Assembly: GCA_039820585.1 (NCBI GenBank)
Contig: JBCBPV010000025.1
Coordinates: 1-46,265, forward strand
Source: JBCBGF01 sp039820585
GTDB lineage: Bacteria > Pseudomonadota > Alphaproteobacteria > Rhodobacterales > Rhodobacteraceae
DNA length: 46,265 nt
Direction: 5' to 3'
Positions 7,278-15,918 of this stretch are shown here, piece by piece; positions within the stretch are counted from its first letter, which is position 1, and each line of letters starts with the position of its first letter. The notes beneath the pieces were generated by a model. The model was not told the origin of the DNA. It saw only the letters and a program-made list of their open reading frames with translations, and did not search any database. The position numbers were made by a program, and so were the translations under genes.

Positions 7278-9568
7278 GGTGCGGTGATGGCGGCGGTGAC
7301 TTGATCGCTGTCGCCCACACCTTCCAAAACGATGACAGATGGGCCAAGGCTCAGCACGAGATCACCGCCCTCGGCGGTGATCTTTGGCATTTGGGGCCAG
7401 GCCGACAGATCGAGCCGGTCACCCGGCGACCAATCTGTGATCACATTAGCACCGCCATAGGCCACCACATAGGTCGTGTCGCCCGGTCCCCCGGTCAGCG
7501 TATTGTGCCCCGCGCCCACATGGATCACGTCATCACCGCCTTCGGATATGACCCTATTCCGCCCTGGACCTGTGTGAATCTCTGACCCGCCATCGCCATC
7601 AATGATCTGGTCATTGCCGGGCCCGGCATAGATCTTGTTGCGCCCTGTGCCGCCTTCGATCCGGTCATTTCCCGGCCCACCATCCAGTACATCCGCCCCG
7701 GCACCGCCGATCAGCACGTCATTCCCGGCCCCGCCATAGAACTGGTGCTTGTCTTTGGCCCTTCGTGACCTGGCGACCAAAACATCGTCGCCCGCCACGC
7801 CATCAAAGGTCGCCCCGCTGTATTTGGGCCCGGTCATCACGTCGTTCCCGGCACTGCCGGTCACATGCACACTCACACGTTCTGACGATTCGAAATCAAT
7901 CGGGCTTTCTGGATGGGCCACGATGTGGATCACCTTGCCCTCCTTTGGGTTGTCTTCGTGGCGCGAACGCACCGTGGCGATGCGCACATTCTCAACATTC
8001 GGGGGCAGCTTCAGCACATAGTCATCCGGCCCGCCCATATACCAAAGCGTGTCTGTGCCACCGTCTTCCTGTTCCACGATCTTCTCGGCATCCGCGCCAT
8101 AGGCCCAATACTGCGTGTCCCCCCGCCCACCGGTTAACGCCACGGTGCCGTCCACCGCCATCATCGCATGCACACCCAGTCCTGGGTCTTCCAACCCGGT
8201 CAGATCCAGGCCCAAAAGCCGTGCCCCTTCGATCAGTTCCGCCCGCAGCACATCCATTGGTGCGGTGTCGATCAGGTTCTGGGTCTCGCCAGGATCATTC
8301 ACCACGTCATAGACATGCTCTTCCCCGTTCGGATAGCGGAAGTAGCGCAGGTGGCTCAGATCCTCGGTCGAGGGCCGGACCGACAGGGTGCCGAACACAC
8401 AAGTGATAGGTGACTTCGTGCGGTCATACTCGCCAAAACTAGTATCTATCACAGGCAAAAGGCTTTGCCCTGACACCCAATGCGCGCGATAGGGCAGCCC
8501 CGCCAGATCCATGATCGTCTTCGGCAGATTGTGCAGCGACACCGGCAAGTCGATCACCTGCCCCGCCTCCATCCGCGGCGACCAGATGCCCAGGGGCACA
8601 TGGGCCGCGCTATCCCATTGGCTCATCTTGTGGAAGCTGTCGTGGTTACCGAGGTTGAAGCCATTGTCGGACAACAGAACCACAGTCGTGTTTTGCCCCA
8701 GGTCTGACGCCTCAAGCGCATCCAGAAACCGCCCCAGCTCATGATCCATATGGCTGCAGGCGGCAAAATAGGCGCGCACGACCTGGCGCCACGCCTCATC
8801 CCCCGCATTCTCGGGCGTCCATTGGCCGTTTACGATATACGCCGCCTCGTAGACCGCGATGCCGGGCGGCGGCCCGTGGTAATCCTCTTCCGCGGCGATA
8901 TCGGGCCACTTGATCGCGGACACATCGTACATCTGATAAAACCGATCCGGGCAGACCAGATTGTAGTGCGGGTGCTGAAACCCCAACTGGATCAGATGCC
9001 GTCGCGTGGAATCGGCCCGGCCAAGGTAATCAATCGCATTCTGCGCCACCGACCAGTCATAGAACCGGTCATCCTGGCTGCCGTCATCATTGGGGTGATT
9101 GATCCCCTTGATCCCCGGCCCCTTCTCCAGATACGCCTTCTGACCCGTCCGGTTCTGCTTGCTGACCGCCGGCACATCCTCATGGAACAACACCCGCCGC
9201 ACGTCTTCGGGCATCGGTTTGTAGGTCGCATCCGTCTTGCCCGTTGTAAACGTGCGAAACCCCGCCCGGCGCAGATCGTATTGCCACGCCTCGGTCGGCG
9301 GCAGGACATCGCGCCACATCCGGTTGAGATCAACAAGCCCCGTGCGAAACGGCGACAACCCCGTCGTCAGCTCGGCCCGGCAGGGCGCACAAAGCGGGAT
9401 CGTCGCGTAGGCATTCCGAAAATGCGCACCGCGTTCCATGAACCGATCAAGGTTGGGCGTCTGGATGCGCACGCCAAAGGCATCGCGCCAGGTGTGCACA
9501 TCGATCAGATCGTCGATCCAGATGACAACGATATTGTCGCCCGCGATGCTGGTTCGATCAAACGCCAT
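7274..9568 (-). CDS. Sulfatase fused to RTX calcium-binding repeats
   Basis: A 764-residue fusion. Residues 1 to about 450 are a type I sulfatase: metal-binding WIDDL at 17-21, the formylglycine signature LCAPCRAELTTG at 59-70 with the modified cysteine at 60, and LLSDNGFNLGNHDSFHK near residue 315. The C-terminal third carries about nine glycine/aspartate nonapeptides (GGAGNDVLI, GGAGADVLD, GGPGNDRIE and weaker copies), ending with DWSPGDRLDLS and a hydrophobic tail, as in type I-secreted RTX proteins. No Sec signal is seen, which fits type I export. An ATG at 9568 is chosen, with a GTG and a TTG just upstream as alternatives; it overlaps the preceding gene by 11 bases. Its substrate is inferred to be a sulfated polymer, perhaps the product of this locus. 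Cysteine sulfatases need a separate maturase, which is not in the window. Confidence 0.85.
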   Translation of the reverse strand: MAFDRTSIAGDNIVVIWIDDLIDVHTWRDAFGVRIQTPNLDRFMERGAHFRNAYATIPLCAPCRAELTTGLSPFRTGLVDLNRMWRDVLPPTEAWQYDLRRAGFRTFTTGKTDATYKPMPEDVRRVLFHEDVPAVSKQNRTGQKAYLEKGPGIKGINHPNDDGSQDDRFYDWSVAQNAIDYLGRADSTRRHLIQLGFQHPHYNLVCPDRFYQMYDVSAIKWPDIAAEEDYHGPPPGIAVYEAAYIVNGQWTPENAGDEAWRQVVRAYFAACSHMDHELGRFLDALEASDLGQNTTVVLLSDNGFNLGNHDSFHKMSQWDSAAHVPLGIWSPRMEAGQVIDLPVSLHNLPKTIMDLAGLPYRAHWVSGQSLLPVIDTSFGEYDRTKSPITCVFGTLSVRPSTEDLSHLRYFRYPNGEEHVYDVVNDPGETQNLIDTAPMDVLRAELIEGARLLGLDLTGLEDPGLGVHAMMAVDGTVALTGGRGDTQYWAYGADAEKIVEQEDGGTDTLWYMGGPDDYVLKLPPNVENVRIATVRSRHEDNPKEGKVIHIVAHPESPIDFESSERVSVHVTGSAGNDVMTGPKYSGATFDGVAGDDVLVARSRRAKDKHQFYGGAGNDVLIGGAGADVLDGGPGNDRIEGGTGRNKIYAGPGNDQIIDGDGGSEIHTGPGRNRVISEGGDDVIHVGAGHNTLTGGPGDTTYVVAYGGANVITDWSPGDRLDLSAWPQMPKITAEGGDLVLSLGPSVIVLEGVGDSDQVTAAITAP

Positions 9569-10316
9569 CTGCACCAAGCCCTTTCACCCGTGCCATCAAA
9601 GCCTGTCTCAACGGGGCCAAATCGTCTGAAAAAGGGTCTATTGCGGGCAAAAAACCCGCATCATAGATATGTCCCGCCCCAAGGGTCTTATACAGGCCCT
9701 CGCGCTGTCTGCGGCATCCGATGAAGGTCGTCACGTCACCTTCCGGCACAGCCTCCGCATCCGGCACGCTGACCGGCGTGCCGCCATCAACGGACACCGC
9801 CAAACCGGCGCTATCGATCCGGGCGAGGGCGAGCATCGGCCGCTGAGCGGCCGCTGGCGCGGGAACGGAGGCCACCGCATTCCCGTTGCGCCGCCCCAAA
9901 GACAGCGCGCCCTCATCATGGCTGAGATACAAGTAATCCCGGGACTCTTCGGCAGACACAGCCACCAATGTGCGGGCCGGACCGTCGGGCGCGGAGAAGA
10001 CCACACACAGACCCAAACACGGCCCAACAGCGCCGAGATCGGCCGAGAAGCCACAGGCCGTACGGGCGGTCATCGCGAGGGATGGGGAGCCGCCAGCGAC
10101 GGAATGCCGGCAGTTCAGCGTGTTGCCATCAACCGGCCGAGCGGTGATGTCGGCGCCTAACGCCGCTATCTCCACGACCCTCCCACCGTCGACCACGCAG
10201 TGCGGCTGCGTCGCGGTAAACCAGATCGCGCGGTGCCGTGCGGCCAGTTGGCCGAGGTCTGGTGCAGGCGGGTCCAGAAGCACGCCCGGTGGCAGGTCAA
10301 GGTCAAGCTCCAGCAT
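9558..10316 (-). CDS. Unrecognised protein, possible LamG/concanavalin-like fold
   Basis: A 252-residue protein that I do not recognise with certainty. It has no signal peptide or membrane helix. The second half alternates short hydrophobic strands (ARTLVAVSAEESRDYLYLSH, PMLALARIDSAGLAVSVDGG) and ends with GHIYDAGFLPAIDPFSDDLA, a pattern reminiscent of jelly-roll lectin (LamG-like) domains. That assignment is inference. Six cysteines are present, unusual for a cytoplasmic protein. Its ATG overlaps the stop of the preceding gene (TGATG), and its end overlaps the sulfatase start, so it is translated as part of the operon and probably acts on or with the same glycan. Confidence 0.7.
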   Translation of the reverse strand: MLELDLDLPPGVLLDPPAPDLGQLAARHRAIWFTATQPHCVVDGGRVVEIAALGADITARPVDGNTLNCRHSVAGGSPSLAMTARTACGFSADLGAVGPCLGLCVVFSAPDGPARTLVAVSAEESRDYLYLSHDEGALSLGRRNGNAVASVPAPAAAQRPMLALARIDSAGLAVSVDGGTPVSVPDAEAVPEGDVTTFIGCRRQREGLYKTLGAGHIYDAGFLPAIDPFSDDLAPLRQALMARVKGLGADGV

Positions 10317-11686
10317 CAGCGCACCGTTAACCGCGCTGGTAGGGCCCAGCGATGGAGGCGCAGATCAGCGGCTGAACCCCCATCCCAATCATCGCGCACC
10401 GCACCGGGCGACCCTGCGGCGTAGGACAAAACCAAGCCATCATAGCCCCGTTGCGCGTCATATGTAATCACGACCATGCGCGGGTCTTCTGCATGAATAG
10501 ACACTATAACAATCGGAATTTTGGCGCTTTCAGCTTGCAAGACAAACCCCGCAGCGGTCCCGGCGCCAAGCGGATCTGCCGGATCTATCACCAGTGGCCC
10601 ATCGCTTTGAAACGTGACCTCTATCGTCCCCGGCTCTTCTCCGAACTCGGCCAACAGGGGCACAGGACACGTCCACTGCCCGCCTTCCCGCACACTCTCC
10701 AACGCGGCGGCATCTAGCGCGGCTTGTTGCAGCGCGCCGTCCAGCGTCAGGCGCTGAAACCGGTCCTGTGCAAAGGCATAGCGCGGGCCGGGTACGCAGA
10801 CGCGGTTCCCAGCAGGATGCACCGCAAGCGCCCATTGCTGTTCCAGGCGCGCCCCGCCATCGCAGCGCAGCAGGATCACAGGTTCGGCCATGGCGTGGCG
10901 GTGGCACAGATCCCGCACGCGGTCGATCAGCGTGCGTATCCCCGTCTCATAGTCGGCGGGGGTGCTGACCACATCCTCTTCCGCGAAGTCGATCACGCAG
11001 GCCATCACCTGTGCGCGTTGGCCCAAAAGAGCTGCACTTGACACTAGGGCGTCCAAAACGCGTTCGAAACTCGCCTGCGCTGGACCCGCCAGAAAATCCC
11101 CAATTCCACTGGAACAGTCACTTTCCGTACGCGCTACGATCAAGGGTACGGCACGCGCCTCAACGACCCGCTGCGCGAGCACCGCGTCGGCCAGCAGACT
11201 GCCCTGCGTCATCTCAAACAACCGCTGAAATCCCGGCTCTGGTACGGTGTCCACCGTGCCACACCCGCCTGCCGCACCAAGTTCATCCATCGGGGCCACC
11301 ACATGGCCCGGGAACGCTGGGGGCGCAGCGTACCCGTCCGACACCCGCGGACCGCCGAGCGACAGAATCGCCTGCACCGGCCCCGGCGCATCCGCGATCA
11401 CATCGCCACCGCTGACGGGCCGCCGAAACGCACGGGTGTGACCCGTCGCCGGGCACGGCGCATCGAACAGGTACCAATCGCCGTCGCGCCGCACGTTCCA
11501 GGCATCAATATCACCCAGGACGCTCGCATCCTGGGGCACCGCGTCCGCACCGGCCCCCGCCCCCAACCGCCCGGCGATATCGCGGATCACCTGATCGGAC
11601 AGGCGGAGGATCAGACCCGTCTCGTCATAGGCGATCACATCGCCGTTGCGGGCGCGCAGGATCACATCGGTGGGCTTGTGGCGCAA
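10316..11686 (-). CDS. Unrecognised protein with degenerate SGNH/esterase-like features
   Basis: A 456-residue protein without a signal peptide. The central part (AILSLGGPRVSDGY, then CVIDFAEEDVVSTPADY, then DRFQRLTLDGALQQAALDAA) follows the layout of sialate-O-acetylesterase-like SGNH hydrolases, but the catalytic GQSN serine block and the HLT histidine appear as GGPR and RLT, so it is probably inactive if truly related. The C-terminal 120 residues look like a separate beta-rich domain. The start is uncertain: TTG at 11686 is the only conventional start codon, its ribosome site is poor, and coding-like sequence continues upstream to the stop codon of the glycosyltransferase. It lies in the middle of the six-gene operon. 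Confidence 0.65.
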   Translation of the reverse strand: MRHKPTDVILRARNGDVIAYDETGLILRLSDQVIRDIAGRLGAGAGADAVPQDASVLGDIDAWNVRRDGDWYLFDAPCPATGHTRAFRRPVSGGDVIADAPGPVQAILSLGGPRVSDGYAAPPAFPGHVVAPMDELGAAGGCGTVDTVPEPGFQRLFEMTQGSLLADAVLAQRVVEARAVPLIVARTESDCSSGIGDFLAGPAQASFERVLDALVSSAALLGQRAQVMACVIDFAEEDVVSTPADYETGIRTLIDRVRDLCHRHAMAEPVILLRCDGGARLEQQWALAVHPAGNRVCVPGPRYAFAQDRFQRLTLDGALQQAALDAAALESVREGGQWTCPVPLLAEFGEEPGTIEVTFQSDGPLVIDPADPLGAGTAAGFVLQAESAKIPIVIVSIHAEDPRMVVITYDAQRGYDGLVLSYAAGSPGAVRDDWDGGSAADLRLHRWALPARLTVR

Positions 11687-11758
11687 AGGATGGTCTCGGT
11701 TGCGGGGGTGGCCGTGTATTGGACGATAGACCCAATTGCCGGCCGCTGCCAGCCCGGG

Positions 11759-12856
11759 CTAGGGCGCGGTGGCCAGCACAACATCGGCAAACCGCGCCCA
11801 GGACAACCTGTCCCGCGCGGTGGCGATGGCAGGGCCCATGGCAGCGGCGGAATTGGCGGTGATGCCTTCGATGCGGGTGGCCAACGCGTCCACGTCACCC
11901 ACGGGGACCAGCCAGCCGGTTGTCCTGTCCTCGATCACCTCAGCAAATCCCGGCAGATCGCTGGCAATCACCGGTAGCCCGTACCATTGTGCCATCGCGA
12001 CCACACCCGATCCGGTCACCGACCGATACGGGGCCACCAGCGCATCGGCGCGGGCAAACAGTTCGGCCGCCTCAGCGTCTGAGACATAGCGGGGCACCAC
12101 CTCAACCCGGGCCCGCAGACCCACTTGGTCAATCCGCGTCTCGGTCTCGTCCCGGCCTTCCCAAAACTCACCCGCGATCGTCAGGTGCGCGTCGACGCTT
12201 GCCTGCGCCAACGCGTCCAGCGCGATATCAAGGCCCTTGTAGGGGCGCACCAGGCCGAAGAACAAAAGCTCCAGCGGCGCGCGGCGGGGCAAGGCGCCCG
12301 TGGCGGGCGGGAAATCATCGTACACGGGATGCGGGCACACATCCGTCGGTATGCCGGGCATCAACCGGTCCAGCGCCGCGTCCAGACCGGCGTTGTGGGT
12401 GACAAACCGTGTGGCCTGGCGCAGCTGGAACCGCGACAGCGCGGTTTTCCAACCCGCGGCTTCGTGGTCTTCTGCGTTGTGGACGATGATCGTAACCGCA
12501 TACCCCCGCACGCGCAGCCCCCGCGCGATGGCGCCGAGCGCCGGGGCCACCACAAAGCTCCACGCCGGCAGGACCACCAGATCGGGCGACCAGGCAGCCA
12601 CTTCGCGAATGCCATTGCGCCAGGTCAGCGGGTTGAGGGTATCAAGGGTGAAATGCGTGTCTAATTCAGCGGGAACCGACATGCTTGGATCCGTCTCACG
12701 TTCGCCGGGATAGAGCCGTTTGGGATAGAGCCGGGCGAAGGAAAACACCTTGATCTCGACATCCGCACGCCCTGCAAGCTCACGCGCCAGCGCTGTTGTG
12801 TGCCTTGCGATCCCGCTGCGGAAGGGCGCGATGGGGCCGATGATTGCGACGCGCAT
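11759..12856 (-). CDS. Glycosyltransferase family 4 (GT-B fold)
   Basis: A 365-residue retaining glycosyltransferase. The N-terminus MRVAIIGPIAPFRSGIARHT has the glycine-rich acceptor loop. The C-terminal half has LLFFGLVRPYKGLDIALDAL and the nucleotide-sugar segment ending in GVVAMAQWYGLPVIASDLPGF, with an E-x7-E-like arrangement. An upstream open frame reaches 13189, but the ATG at 12856 directly follows the stop of the previous gene (one-base gap), which fits coupled translation. It should add a sugar to a lipid-linked or nascent glycan on the cytoplasmic face. Donor and acceptor cannot be told from sequence. Confidence 0.85.
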   Translation of the reverse strand: MRVAIIGPIAPFRSGIARHTTALARELAGRADVEIKVFSFARLYPKRLYPGERETDPSMSVPAELDTHFTLDTLNPLTWRNGIREVAAWSPDLVVLPAWSFVVAPALGAIARGLRVRGYAVTIIVHNAEDHEAAGWKTALSRFQLRQATRFVTHNAGLDAALDRLMPGIPTDVCPHPVYDDFPPATGALPRRAPLELLFFGLVRPYKGLDIALDALAQASVDAHLTIAGEFWEGRDETETRIDQVGLRARVEVVPRYVSDAEAAELFARADALVAPYRSVTGSGVVAMAQWYGLPVIASDLPGFAEVIEDRTTGWLVPVGDVDALATRIEGITANSAAAMGPAIATARDRLSWARFADVVLATAP

Positions 12857-12857
12857 C

Positions 12858-13763
12858 TCAGCCACCTGTCGCGTCGGGTGACGGATACGTGGGCTGCCGG
12901 GCTTCAAGGTAGAACCCCAGCGCCCAGGCGCATAGGCCCACAAAGATCGCAGGCGATAATAGAAGGAATTGGCCCACTGGCCCGCGCTCTGCCAAAAGGC
13001 GACGCGCCATCTGGGCCATGCGGGCGAAGGGGAGTAACACGGCCAACATCGGGTGACGGACGGCTGTTGACCCTGGCAGGTTGTGGGTTTGCCGCAAGAA
13101 GGCCGCTGCGCGACCAAGCTCGCCCAGTCGCGCGAGGGTCTTTCCGGCGCCGCCCGCAAAGACATGGTCACCCCGCGCATTTGGAACAAATCTTAACGCG
13201 TGCCCCCCCGCCTGCAAGCGCACAAAGAAATCCCCGTCTTCGGCGGCAAACAGATCTGTTCGAAAGCCGCCAGAGCCAGCAAAAGCGGATCTATTCAGCC
13301 CAAAACAAGCGGAAGGCGCAGACAGGGGACGGTGAGCTGGACGATTTGGAAAGACACTGCCGAACTCGATGAACCAGGCCACGCGGGCCCACAAACCACC
13401 CGCCGGGAACAGCCCAACAGAGCCGATCAAAACACTGTCGGGATGTGCCGACGCCTCTGTGCAGATCGCCTCAACGAATCCCGCGTCTGCGATGATATCG
13501 CTATCGACGAAGATCAACAGATCCCCGCTCGCCTGCGCCGCGCCTGCGTTGCGCGCATGGCCAGCAAAATGACGCATTGCTGTGTGATAGACACGAATAT
13601 CAGGCGAAACCTGTCGCAAGGCGTCCGTTGGATCGCCGGGGCCAGAGTGAAAGACGATCACCTCAGACGGCAGGCGCGTTTGCGCGTGAAGCGCCGCGAT
13701 GCAGCGCTGCAGATGCGGCGCGGTTCCGTAGACCGGGATCACGACAGAGACAGACCCGCTCAC
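12858..13763 (-). CDS. Glycosyltransferase family 2 with C-terminal membrane segment
   Basis: A 301-residue GT-A enzyme. It opens with SVSVVIPVYGTAPHLQRCI, carries the metal-binding FVDSD motif near residue 93 and the later FAAEDGDFFVRL acceptor motif. The C-terminus is hydrophobic (FLLLSPAIFVGLCAWALGFY), probably anchoring it to the membrane. The start is a GTG at 13763 whose bases overlap the TGA of the preceding gene (GTGA). It is the second of three transferases in the operon. The linkage formed is unknown. Confidence 0.85.
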   Translation of the reverse strand: MSGSVSVVIPVYGTAPHLQRCIAALHAQTRLPSEVIVFHSGPGDPTDALRQVSPDIRVYHTAMRHFAGHARNAGAAQASGDLLIFVDSDIIADAGFVEAICTEASAHPDSVLIGSVGLFPAGGLWARVAWFIEFGSVFPNRPAHRPLSAPSACFGLNRSAFAGSGGFRTDLFAAEDGDFFVRLQAGGHALRFVPNARGDHVFAGGAGKTLARLGELGRAAAFLRQTHNLPGSTAVRHPMLAVLLPFARMAQMARRLLAERGPVGQFLLLSPAIFVGLCAWALGFYLEARQPTYPSPDATGG

Positions 13764-14848
13764 ATCCGCCCCATGGCCAGCGGTTCCTCGGCGGGGGCCT
13801 CCACCGTGGGAAGGCTGCTCATCCGGTCCGGAAGGCGCCCGGTATCTTCCAGCTGTCTCAACCCCAGCGGCCCCAAGTAGTGCCGGGCATGAAAGGCAAA
13901 CGCGGCGAGGACGGCGGGGTCGCGAAAGCCCCCGCCCCGGCGCAGAAACGCCTCGGCCAGGATCGCCGCTGATTGGCGCATCAGCCAGCGCCGTTTGTCC
14001 GGATGATGGGACAGGTCATAGGCCAGCATCGCATCGAACGCCTGCACACCGTCGCGGACAGCCCGCGCCGTGGCGCGTTCCTGCAAGAGATAGCAGTCGA
14101 GCACCCCATCCAGCCGCCCGTGCAGATCCTCTGGCAGATCGCGGACCTGCACAGACCGCGCAATCGCCCGTGTGATCCTCCGCTGCTCGGTCTTGCGGGT
14201 GGTGCTGATATTGCTGGCATGGGTGCGATAGCTGAACAACACCTCTGGCAGGATCGCGGCCTTGCCCACTTCGGTCAGCCGGGCAAACAGCTCAAAATCT
14301 TGCGCAATTGGCGCGGTCTCATCGTAGCGCACGGGGCTGCCATCGGGCATGCGCGCCCGAAACGCGGCGCCCGGATGCTCGATCGTGCAGCGAAAGCGCA
14401 TGATCCAGCGGACCCCGAAGGCATCGGTTGGTTTGACCTTCACGTATTGGGTGTGCCCCGCATCATCGATCGCGCGAAAGCTGTTGCCCACAAGGATGTG
14501 GTCTGGATGCGTCTCGAGGAACCGCACTTGCCGCTCAAGCCGCGCAGGGTGTGAGAGATCGTCGGCATCCATCCGGGCAATGATCGGCGCGCGGGCAAGC
14601 CCTAGCCCGCGATTACCGCTGCCAAAGGGGCCCAGGTTCGTCTCATTTCGCACCATCCGCACGCGCGGGTCGTCCTTGGCAAAGCGCGCCAGAATCTGAG
14701 TCGTCTCATCGGTGGAAGCATCGTCCACAACGATCAGCTCCAGATCGCGCAGCGATTGCGCCAGGATACTGTCCACAGCCGCGCGCAGATGGCGGGCGCC
14801 ATTATAGGCGGCCATCACAACCGATACGCGTGGGGTGGGGTCCGTCAC
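13760..14848 (-). CDS. Glycosyltransferase family 2, first gene of the minus operon
   Basis: A 362-residue GT-A protein with RVSVVMAAYNGARHLRAAVD at the start, VVDDASTDET, the metal site ARMDADD near residue 92, and IAQDFELFARL further on. The C-terminal 130 residues are helical and variable. The start is a GTG at 14848 with GGAG about ten bases upstream; no ATG start is available. It heads the six-gene run that ends with the sulfatase, so the promoter should lie in the 14849-15030 gap, divergent from the plus-strand GT2 gene. Confidence 0.85.
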   Translation of the reverse strand: MTDPTPRVSVVMAAYNGARHLRAAVDSILAQSLRDLELIVVDDASTDETTQILARFAKDDPRVRMVRNETNLGPFGSGNRGLGLARAPIIARMDADDLSHPARLERQVRFLETHPDHILVGNSFRAIDDAGHTQYVKVKPTDAFGVRWIMRFRCTIEHPGAAFRARMPDGSPVRYDETAPIAQDFELFARLTEVGKAAILPEVLFSYRTHASNISTTRKTEQRRITRAIARSVQVRDLPEDLHGRLDGVLDCYLLQERATARAVRDGVQAFDAMLAYDLSHHPDKRRWLMRQSAAILAEAFLRRGGGFRDPAVLAAFAFHARHYLGPLGLRQLEDTGRLPDRMSSLPTVEAPAEEPLAMGRM

Positions 14849-15030
14849 CGGGGGTGTCTCCGTTCGTTCGGGGGCAGTCTAGGTTCCAACTCACAGGTGG
14901 GCGACGGTCATGGCACGCCGCCACAATACATGTTGCAACAACGACTCACCGGGGCCTGCATGCGTGATCGGGATAGCGGGCCGTCGTGCAGCATTGCTAT
15001 AGAATGCGCGAGCTTTCCAGCAGGTCCCAC
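14849..15030. promoter_or_regulatory. Divergent promoter gap with TGTTGCAACA palindrome
   Basis: This gap separates the minus-strand operon from a plus-strand glycosyltransferase. It holds a perfect ten-base palindrome TGTTGCAACA at 14931-14940, near the centre, which is a plausible operator for a dimeric regulator. No clear -35/-10 pair is obvious, and no gene is present. Confidence 0.35.
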
Positions 15031-15918
15031 ATGGACGTCAGCATCATCCTCGCCTCGTATAACGGGGCCAGCACCTTGCCCCGCACGCTTGCGGCGCTCG
15101 GGGGCGTGAGGGCACCGGCCGGGGGGATGGAAATCATCCTTGTCGACAACAATAGCTCGGACGAGACGGCAGAGCTGATGCAGACCTTTGCAAGGCAGCA
15201 CGGGGCCGTGGTGTTGCGGGAACCAAAACAGGGCAAAGCCCACGCGCTGAACGCGGGGCTTGAGGTGGCGCAAGGGCGGTTGGTTGTGTTCACCGATGAT
15301 GACACCATTGCAAATTCGGACTGGATTTTGGCCTACGTGCAGGCGGCCAATCAGAACCAAGGTAAAAGTGTCTTTGCAGGCCAAATTCGTCCCGAATGGC
15401 CGACAACACCACCAGAATGGCTGCGTGGCTTGACGCGTAATGGTCGGTCATGTGCCTGCACGCCAGAGGCGTTGGACCAAGGGCCGGTGCCCGCATGGCA
15501 GGCGAAAGGCCCGAATTTCATGGTCCGTGGTGACGTGGCGCGCGCGCTGCGATTTGGTGTCGATCCGCAGAACTATGGTGAAGGCCAACGCGCACGAGGC
15601 AACGAAGACACCGATTTCGTGATGCGCGCGGCCGCGGCGAGCGGGGGGACAATCCACTACGTTCCATCCGCCACAGTCCGCCACATCATCCGACCGCACG
15701 AGATGACCCTGCGCGCGGTCTTTGAGCGCTACGTCAGGATCGGGGTCGGCCAGCCGCAGTTGCAGCCCTACACCCGCCTTGGCGTGGTTGGTACCATCCT
15801 ACGGTCCGTCGGGTTGATTGCGGCCTTCGCTGCCACCTTCCAAAGCAATCGCGCCGTCGATCAGATCGTCACACTCGCCATGCAAATCGGACGCCTAAAG
15901 GCGCTGATGCGACCCTAA
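15031..15918 (+). CDS. Glycosyltransferase family 2
   Basis: A 295-residue GT-A enzyme: MDVSIILASYNGASTLPRTL at the N-terminus, VDNNSSDETAEL, the metal motif VFTDDDT near residue 90, and NEDTDFVMRAAAASG as the acceptor-side ED motif. The C-terminus has a hydrophobic stretch (VVGTILRSVGLIAAFAATF). The ATG at 15031 follows a CAGGT ribosome site; an upstream in-frame ATG at 14986 adds residues without family character. It diverges from the six-gene operon and probably contributes to the same glycan. Its stop overlaps the stop of the convergent regulator gene by four bases. Confidence 0.85.
   Translation: MDVSIILASYNGASTLPRTLAALGGVRAPAGGMEIILVDNNSSDETAELMQTFARQHGAVVLREPKQGKAHALNAGLEVAQGRLVVFTDDDTIANSDWILAYVQAANQNQGKSVFAGQIRPEWPTTPPEWLRGLTRNGRSCACTPEALDQGPVPAWQAKGPNFMVRGDVARALRFGVDPQNYGEGQRARGNEDTDFVMRAAAASGGTIHYVPSATVRHIIRPHEMTLRAVFERYVRIGVGQPQLQPYTRLGVVGTILRSVGLIAAFAATFQSNRAVDQIVTLAMQIGRLKALMRP

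Noticed and set aside
7500..7750. Tandem nucleotide repeats suggestive of a repeat array
   Set aside because: They encode the RTX glycine/aspartate nonapeptides of the sulfatase, so the repetition is protein-driven and not CRISPR.
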